Shown here one piece after another: positions 45,733 through 49,807 of a DNA stretch of 49,807 nt. Position numbers and translations under genes: made by a program. Numbering within the stretch: the first letter of the stretch is position 1; each line of letters starts with the position of its first letter. The notes under the pieces were generated by a model. The model saw nothing but the letters and a program-made list of their open reading frames with translations, was not told where the DNA came from and did not search any database. The stretch is from Actinoplanes sp. KI2 (GTDB lineage: Bacteria; Actinomycetota; Actinomycetes; Mycobacteriales; Micromonosporaceae): the NCBI RefSeq assembly GCF_025630775.1, contig NZ_JAOSZE010000063.1, forward strand, positions 1-49,807, in the 5' to 3' direction.

Positions 45733-46734
45733 TTGGACAGACGCAGGCTCGCCTGCCTCGGGGTGGTGGCCGCGGCCGGCGCTCTGCTGTGCGGGTGCAC
45801 GTCGCAGGCCGAGAAGTCGGACACGCCCGGGCTCGAGCCGCGCGGCACGGTGCTGACCACGGTGAAACCCACCCGGCAGGACCTGACCAACCAACTCAGT
45901 CTCACCGGCAAGGTCGAGATCGACCCGGTGTTCGGCATCGTCGCGCCGGTCAGCGGCGAGATCCGGTACGTGAACCGGCAGCCGTCGGCCAAACCCGCGA
46001 CCGAGCCGCTGTGGGTGGGCTCGGTGTGGCGGGACGGGGCGCCGAACCGGGTGTACATCCCGACCGGCTCCACTTTCGCCGGCCGGCTCATGGCCGACCA
46101 TGCCGCCGTCACGGCCGGCATGCCGGTGGCGTCGGCGAAGCACTCCGGGTACGGCATCGTCGCCGAGATCGACAGCTCCCAGGCGTACCGGATCTCCGGG
46201 TCCGTGCAGACCGTGCGCGGTCAGATCAAGAACGGCCCCGGCCCCTTCCCGTGCCGGGCGCTCGGCACGATCGCCGCACTGCCCGCCGGGACGATCCCCG
46301 AACCGCCGCCGACCACCAATCCCTCCGCGCCGCCGTCCGCCGGCCCGCCCCAGGGGGCGGTCGAAGACCCGTCGGCCGGTGGCTCGGCCGAAGGCTCCGA
46401 GCCGACCGGCATGCGGCTGGTCTGCACCGCGCCCGCCGGCGTCAAGCTGATCAACGGCGCCGCCGTGACGCTCGACGTGATCACCGCCAAGGCCACGCAG
46501 GCGATGGTGCTGCCGGTCGAGGCGGTCGCCGGGGTGCAGGGCAAGGGCAAGGTGGACATCGTCGGGCCGGACCGCACCCGCAGAACCGTCGACGTCACGC
46601 TCGGCATCACCGACGGCAAGGTCATCGAGATCCGCAAGGGACTGAAGGGCGACGAGACGATCGCCGTCCCGGGCCCGGACCTGCCGACCGCCGCGCCGAA
46701 CACCGACCAGGGCGGCTCGGGGGCGCCCGGATGA
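45733..46734 (+). CDS. MacA/HlyD-like efflux adaptor lipoprotein
   Basis: A 333-aa exported protein. The N-terminus MDRRRLACLGVVAAAGALLC has a lipobox-type LLCGC, followed by RQDLTNQLSLTGKVEIDPVF, the usual strand pair of RND/MacA-type membrane fusion proteins. A long Pro/Gly/Ser-rich insert (about 190-225) interrupts the lipoyl/barrel region, and the C-terminal VLPVEAVAGVQGKGKVDIVG with GLKGDETIAV is the adaptor's beta-barrel/MP domain. The TTG at 45733 is supported by AGGGGG 5 nt upstream. It overlaps the ATPase gene by 4 bp, so it is part of a three-gene MacAB-like exporter. Gram-positive adaptors of this type help in peptide or antibiotic export. Confidence 0.82.
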   Translation: MDRRRLACLGVVAAAGALLCGCTSQAEKSDTPGLEPRGTVLTTVKPTRQDLTNQLSLTGKVEIDPVFGIVAPVSGEIRYVNRQPSAKPATEPLWVGSVWRDGAPNRVYIPTGSTFAGRLMADHAAVTAGMPVASAKHSGYGIVAEIDSSQAYRISGSVQTVRGQIKNGPGPFPCRALGTIAALPAGTIPEPPPTTNPSAPPSAGPPQGAVEDPSAGGSAEGSEPTGMRLVCTAPAGVKLINGAAVTLDVITAKATQAMVLPVEAVAGVQGKGKVDIVGPDRTRRTVDVTLGITDGKVIEIRKGLKGDETIAVPGPDLPTAAPNTDQGGSGAPG

Positions 46735-47432
46735 GCCTGGTCGCAGAGCCGCTGGTTGAGCTGACCGGCATCACCAAGGTGCTCAAGGGCCAGCAGGAGC
46801 CGCGCACGATCCTCGACGGCGTCGATCTCACCGTGCGGGCCGGCGAGAGCGTGGCCATTGTCGGCCGCTCCGGCTCGGGCAAGAGCACCCTGCTGAGCGT
46901 GGTCGGGTTGTTCGACCGGCCGGACGCGGGCCGGTACCTGCTAGCCGGCGAGGACATCAGCCGCCTGCCCGAGCGCCGGGCCGCGAAGCTGCGCAGCTCC
47001 CACTTCGGCTTCGTGTTCCAGCGGTTCTTCCTGCTCAAGCACCTGACCGCGGCCCAGAACGTGGCGATGGCACTGGTCAACGGCCAGGGCTGGCTGCCCC
47101 GGCGGGAGCGGCGCAAGCGGGTGATGGCGGCCCTGGACCAGGTCGGCATCGCCCACCTGGCGAAGAACCGACCGGCCAAGATGTCCGGCGGCGAGCAGCA
47201 GCGGGTAGCGATCGCGCGGGCCCTGGTTCGCAACCCTCGCATCCTGCTGGCCGACGAGCCAACCGGCGCGCTCGACACCGAAACCGGCACGCTGGTGATC
47301 GACGCCCTGCTCGGGGCGACCGAGCACGGCTGCGGCCTGATCCTGGTCACCCACGACCGAGACCACGCGGCGCGGATGGGCCGAATCCTCGACCTCGTCG
47401 ACGGCGTGCTCACCGAGCGGGTGCCGGCATGA
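46731..47432 (+). CDS. MacB/LolD-type ABC transporter ATPase
   Basis: A 233-aa ATPase. Walker A GRSGSGKSTLLSVVG, Q-loop FGFVFQRFFLLKHLTAAQNV, signature KMSGGEQQRVAIARALVRNP, Walker B ILLADEPTGALD and H-loop LVTHDRDHA are all canonical for the MacB/LolD/FtsE class. The ATG overlaps the adaptor's TGA, and its own stop overlaps the permease start (ATGA). It powers the FtsX-type permease, which works as a mechanotransmitter rather than as a classical channel. Confidence 0.95.
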   Translation: MSLVAEPLVELTGITKVLKGQQEPRTILDGVDLTVRAGESVAIVGRSGSGKSTLLSVVGLFDRPDAGRYLLAGEDISRLPERRAAKLRSSHFGFVFQRFFLLKHLTAAQNVAMALVNGQGWLPRRERRKRVMAALDQVGIAHLAKNRPAKMSGGEQQRVAIARALVRNPRILLADEPTGALDTETGTLVIDALLGATEHGCGLILVTHDRDHAARMGRILDLVDGVLTERVPA

Positions 47433-48706
47433 TCCGACTCTCCGGCCGGCTCCGGTCGTCGCTGATCATCGGCCTGCAGGGCATCCGGGCCCGCAAGCTG
47501 CGCACGCTGCTGTCGATGGTGAGCCTCTTCCTCGGGGTGCTCGCGGTCGTGGTGGTGCAGGCCGGCGCGAGCATCGCCGAGCGGGCGCTGCTGTCCGACC
47601 TGGAACTCACCAACGGCATCGACGGCACCCGGGTCATGGGCTTTGCGCCGGCCCCCGGGACCGCCGAGGTGGTGACCAGCACCCTGCGCGGCCGGTCCGA
47701 CGCGGTGGCGACGATGGACATGTCGGCGATCATCGGCGAGCCCGGCGTCACCCCGGTCAACCCGGGCGGCTCCCCGTTGGACGAGAACTGGGGCGACGCC
47801 CGGGTCTGCTACGGCGACGGCCACTGCGAGGCCCAGGGCGGCCCGAAGGGCGAGGCCGTCGAGCTGCGACTCATCGCGCTGACCGGGGACGTCCGGGTGT
47901 TCCGGCCGTTCCACCAGCAGTCGGGCCGGTGGCTGGACTTCACCACCGTGCCCGCGCTGGCGCCCCGGCTGGTGCTCAACCAGGAGGCGGCGAAGGGCTT
48001 CAGCCGGCATCATGTGCCCGCCGAGATGCGGGTCAACGGGGCGGCCAACAACATCACGCCGCAGTTCATCGGTGTGATCGACGACGGCGACTCGCAACCA
48101 CACGCGTACGCCCGGGCCGACGAGCTGACCAACTGGCTGCCGACGAGCGGGCTGTCCGACCCCAACACCGGCAGCGGGTTACAGGTCATGTTCCAGCCGT
48201 CGACCCCGGTGGAGCAGGTGCTCACGGCCAAGCTGCGCGGCCTGGGCGTCGAAACGTCGATCTCCACGGTGGACTCCCACAAGGAGCGCGGCAAAGAGCT
48301 GACGCTGATGCGCCTGATCTTCTTCTCGATGGCCGGACTCGTTCTGCTCATCGGCGTGGCCGGCATCCTCAACGTCGGCCTCGCAACGGTCGGCGAACGC
48401 GTCGAGGAATTCGCCCTGCGCCGCGCCGTCGGCACGCCGCGCACCCTGCTGGCCGGCATCGTGCTGGCCGAGACGCTGCTGACCGGCCTGCTCACCGCCG
48501 CCGCAGCAATCGCGGCAAGCGCCGCCGCACTCAAGGTCGTCTCCATGCTGCTGGGCGATTCACAGCCGCTCCTGCACAACGTCCAGTTCCCCTGGGAGGC
48601 CGGCGTGGCCGGCATCATCGCGGGAATCGTGGCCGGCGTCCTGGGCGGCTTCATCCCGGCCCTGCGAGCCGCCGGCATCCCCATCGCCACGGTGATGCGC
48701 GCCTGA
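47429..48706 (+). CDS. MacB/FtsX-family ABC permease
   Basis: A 425-aa permease. A first helix (about residues 28-48, TLLSMVSLFLGVLAVVVVQA) precedes a large extracytoplasmic domain (about 50-285) with two Cys in VCYGDGHCEAQ. Three C-terminal helices follow, starting with LIFFSMAGLVLLIGVAGILN. The VEEFALRRAVGTPRTLLAGI segment and terminal PALRAAGIPIATVMRA are the FtsX/MacB family signatures. It completes the adaptor-ATPase-permease set. Its last 147 bp overlap the end of the convergent queA frame. Confidence 0.92.
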   Translation: MIRLSGRLRSSLIIGLQGIRARKLRTLLSMVSLFLGVLAVVVVQAGASIAERALLSDLELTNGIDGTRVMGFAPAPGTAEVVTSTLRGRSDAVATMDMSAIIGEPGVTPVNPGGSPLDENWGDARVCYGDGHCEAQGGPKGEAVELRLIALTGDVRVFRPFHQQSGRWLDFTTVPALAPRLVLNQEAAKGFSRHHVPAEMRVNGAANNITPQFIGVIDDGDSQPHAYARADELTNWLPTSGLSDPNTGSGLQVMFQPSTPVEQVLTAKLRGLGVETSISTVDSHKERGKELTLMRLIFFSMAGLVLLIGVAGILNVGLATVGERVEEFALRRAVGTPRTLLAGIVLAETLLTGLLTAAAAIAASAAALKVVSMLLGDSQPLLHNVQFPWEAGVAGIIAGIVAGVLGGFIPALRAAGIPIATVMRA

Positions 48707-49807
48707 TCCTGCCGGATCGTGCGCACCCATCGCCGTGTCCCGGTTGTGGCCGCCTGTCGCCGTGTCCCGGTTGTGGGCGCCTGCCGCCGTGTCCCGGTTG
48801 TGGGCGCCTGCCGCCGTGTCCCGGTTGTGGGCGCCTGCCGCCGTGTCCCGGTTGTGGGCGCCTGCCGCCGTGTCCCGGTTGCGCGCGCCCGTCACCGCGT
48901 CCCGGTTGGGCGCCGTTGTCTTGCCGCCTCGGTGGCGGGCTTCTGTCGCTGCGTCGTGGTCGTGGGTGCTCGTCGCCGCGTCCTGGTCGGGTGTCGTCGT
49001 CGTGCTGTTCCTGGCGGTCGCGGTCGTCGGGCCGGCCAGGCGGGCGCCGGACAGGATCAGGTGGACGTCGCCGAACTCGTGCCACAGGTAGCGGCCGCGC
49101 AGCGCCTCGGCGTAGGCGGCCCGCAGCGCCTCCTCGCCGGCAATCGCGGTGAGCATGCGCAGGTGCGAGGCGCGCGGCTCGTGCAGGCCGGTGAGCAGCC
49201 CGTCCACCACCCGGACCCGGCGTTCGGGGCCGATCATCAGGTCGGTCCAACCGCTGCAGGCCGCACCACCGGTTGTCTCCAGCGCCCGCACCACCGTCGT
49301 GCCGACGGCGACGACTCGGCCCCCGGCCGCGTGCACGTGCCGGATCAGTTCGGCGGTGGCCTGCGGAATCTCGAACCATTCCGGATACGGCGGCTCGTCC
49401 ACCTCGGCCGACGCGACCCCCGTGTGCAGCGTGATCGGCGCGACCAGGACGCCCCGCCCGGCAAGCTCGGCCAGCACCCGGCCGGTCAGCGGTCGCCCCG
49501 CACTCGGCATTTCGGCGCTGCCCGGCCGTACGGAATAGGAATTTTGATAGGTCTCCAACGGCCAGTCCCGGTCGGTGTACGAATACCGGATCGGCCGCCC
49601 GTGCCGCGCCAGATAGTCGACCATCGTGCCCGGCACATCGGCGTCGGCGACCCAGAGCCGATCGGTGAACCGCTCCCGCAGCGTCAGCAAGCCCTCCGGG
49701 ATCGCGATCGTCCGCGGCGCAGGACCCTCAAACGGCACGGTCGTTCCGTGCGTCTGATCGTCGAACGGCGCGATCGTCCCATGCGTCTGATCGTCGAACG
49801 GCGCGGT
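48560..49807 (-). CDS. queA: S-adenosylmethionine:tRNA ribosyltransferase-isomerase (partial, repeat-containing)
   Basis: The visible 415 codons are open to the window edge, so the N-terminal part (about 150 aa of the normal enzyme) lies outside. The core matches QueA: HGRPIRYSYTDRDWPLETYQ, then YSVRPGSAEMPSAGRP, VAPITLHTGVASAEVDEPPY, VVAVGTTVVRALETT, VVDGLLTGLHEPRASHL and RYLWHEFGDVHLILSG. QueA adds the ribosyl-derived ring of SAM to preQ1-tRNA (EC 2.4.99.17). Two oddities stand out: an 11-residue repeat (TIAPFDDQTHG) near the start, and a roughly 155-residue tail after the core with 9-residue repeats (AHNRDTAAG). Neither belongs to the family. The last 49 codons overlap the permease gene antisense. 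Confidence 0.85.
   Translation of the reverse strand, partial: TAPFDDQTHGTIAPFDDQTHGTTVPFEGPAPRTIAIPEGLLTLRERFTDRLWVADADVPGTMVDYLARHGRPIRYSYTDRDWPLETYQNSYSVRPGSAEMPSAGRPLTGRVLAELAGRGVLVAPITLHTGVASAEVDEPPYPEWFEIPQATAELIRHVHAAGGRVVAVGTTVVRALETTGGAACSGWTDLMIGPERRVRVVDGLLTGLHEPRASHLRMLTAIAGEEALRAAYAEALRGRYLWHEFGDVHLILSGARLAGPTTATARNSTTTTPDQDAATSTHDHDAATEARHRGGKTTAPNRDAVTGARNRDTAAGAHNRDTAAGAHNRDTAAGAHNRDTAAGAHNRDTATGGHNRDTAMGAHDPAGSGAHHRGDGDAGGSQGRDEAAQDAGHDSRDDAGHAGLPGELDVVQERL
48731..48915. repeat. 27-bp minisatellite inside the queA 3' end
   Basis: Seven 27-bp copies begin at 48731, 48758, 48785, 48812, 48839, 48866 and 48893; the middle ones are near-identical and the outer ones degenerate. 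Each starts CGCCGTGTCCCGGTTGTGGG on the plus strand. On the minus strand the unit is exactly nine codons and encodes AHNRDTAAG in the queA frame. Confidence 0.92.
49730..49807. repeat. 33-bp tandem repeat in queA, cut by the window edge
   Basis: Copies lie at 49730-49762 (degenerate), 49763-49795 and from 49796 to the edge. The unit contains GCGTCTGATCGTCGAACGGC. It is 11 codons long and encodes TIAPFDDQTHG in the queA frame on the minus strand. More copies may lie beyond the window. Confidence 0.8.

Noticed and set aside
48714..48730. Terminator after the efflux permease (GATCC/GGATC)
   Set aside because: The stem is only five base pairs long and lies within the convergent queA frame, so it is too weak to call.

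Overview
The window is about 50 kb of very GC-rich DNA (third codon positions almost always G or C, many GTG starts, 4-bp ATGA/GTGA gene overlaps, terminator hairpins without U-tracts). Together with the gene content (DUF5753 regulators, DUF1707 proteins, DUF4232 lipoproteins, an Hsp70-PQQ fusion, an actinobacterial-style 3'-5' exonuclease/polymerase A) this points to a filamentous actinomycete, most likely Micromonosporaceae and Actinoplanes-like. The taxonomic call is inference. It reads as ordinary chromosome. No phage, IS, integron, rRNA, tRNA or CRISPR array was seen.

Layout. 1-3.2 kb: the end of a sugar ABC permease, a 3-hydroxyisobutyrate-dehydrogenase-like enzyme, two aldo/keto reductases and a tiny membrane protein. 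3.2-5.0 kb: an XRE/DUF5753 regulator between two paralogous small CX4C proteins, both apparently transcribed leaderless. 5.2-11.2 kb: a small serine hydrolase, metH behind a convincing S-adenosylhomocysteine (SAH) riboswitch, and a family-A polymerase. 11.3-15.0 kb: a response regulator, histidine kinase and ABC-2 exporter operon. 15.0-18.2 kb: a second two-component system (NarL type) with a downstream GNAT, divergent from a DUF1707 membrane protein across a large palindrome. 18.3-23.5 kb: a YdjM-like membrane hydrolase, a lipoprotein, a TetX-like flavin monooxygenase behind a four-box operator array, and an Hsp70-TM-PQQ-propeller fusion. 23.5-28.1 kb: a divergent pair for alpha-glucan metabolism (glycogen debranching enzyme and a GH63-like glucosidase). 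28.1-32.7 kb: a secreted vanadium haloperoxidase homologue, a secreted CnaB-like repeat protein, a SitI3-like protein and a VOC protein. 32.9-39.3 kb: a complete LivGFHM-type importer with its binding protein, divergent from an AraC regulator and SDR. 39.3-42.5 kb: a FitAB toxin-antitoxin pair and a UvrA-like double ABC protein. 42.6-48.7 kb: an unrecognised 281-aa protein, a DUF4232 lipoprotein, an SQR/NDH-2-like flavoprotein and a MacAB-type efflux operon. 48.6 kb to the end: a QueA homologue running off the edge.

The most notable non-gene features are the SAH riboswitch with a visible ribosome-binding-site (RBS) switch, the spaced GAAC-N2-GTTC operator array, the 20-bp palindrome between divergent genes, and four different minisatellites in the last 8 kb, two of them in frame inside queA.
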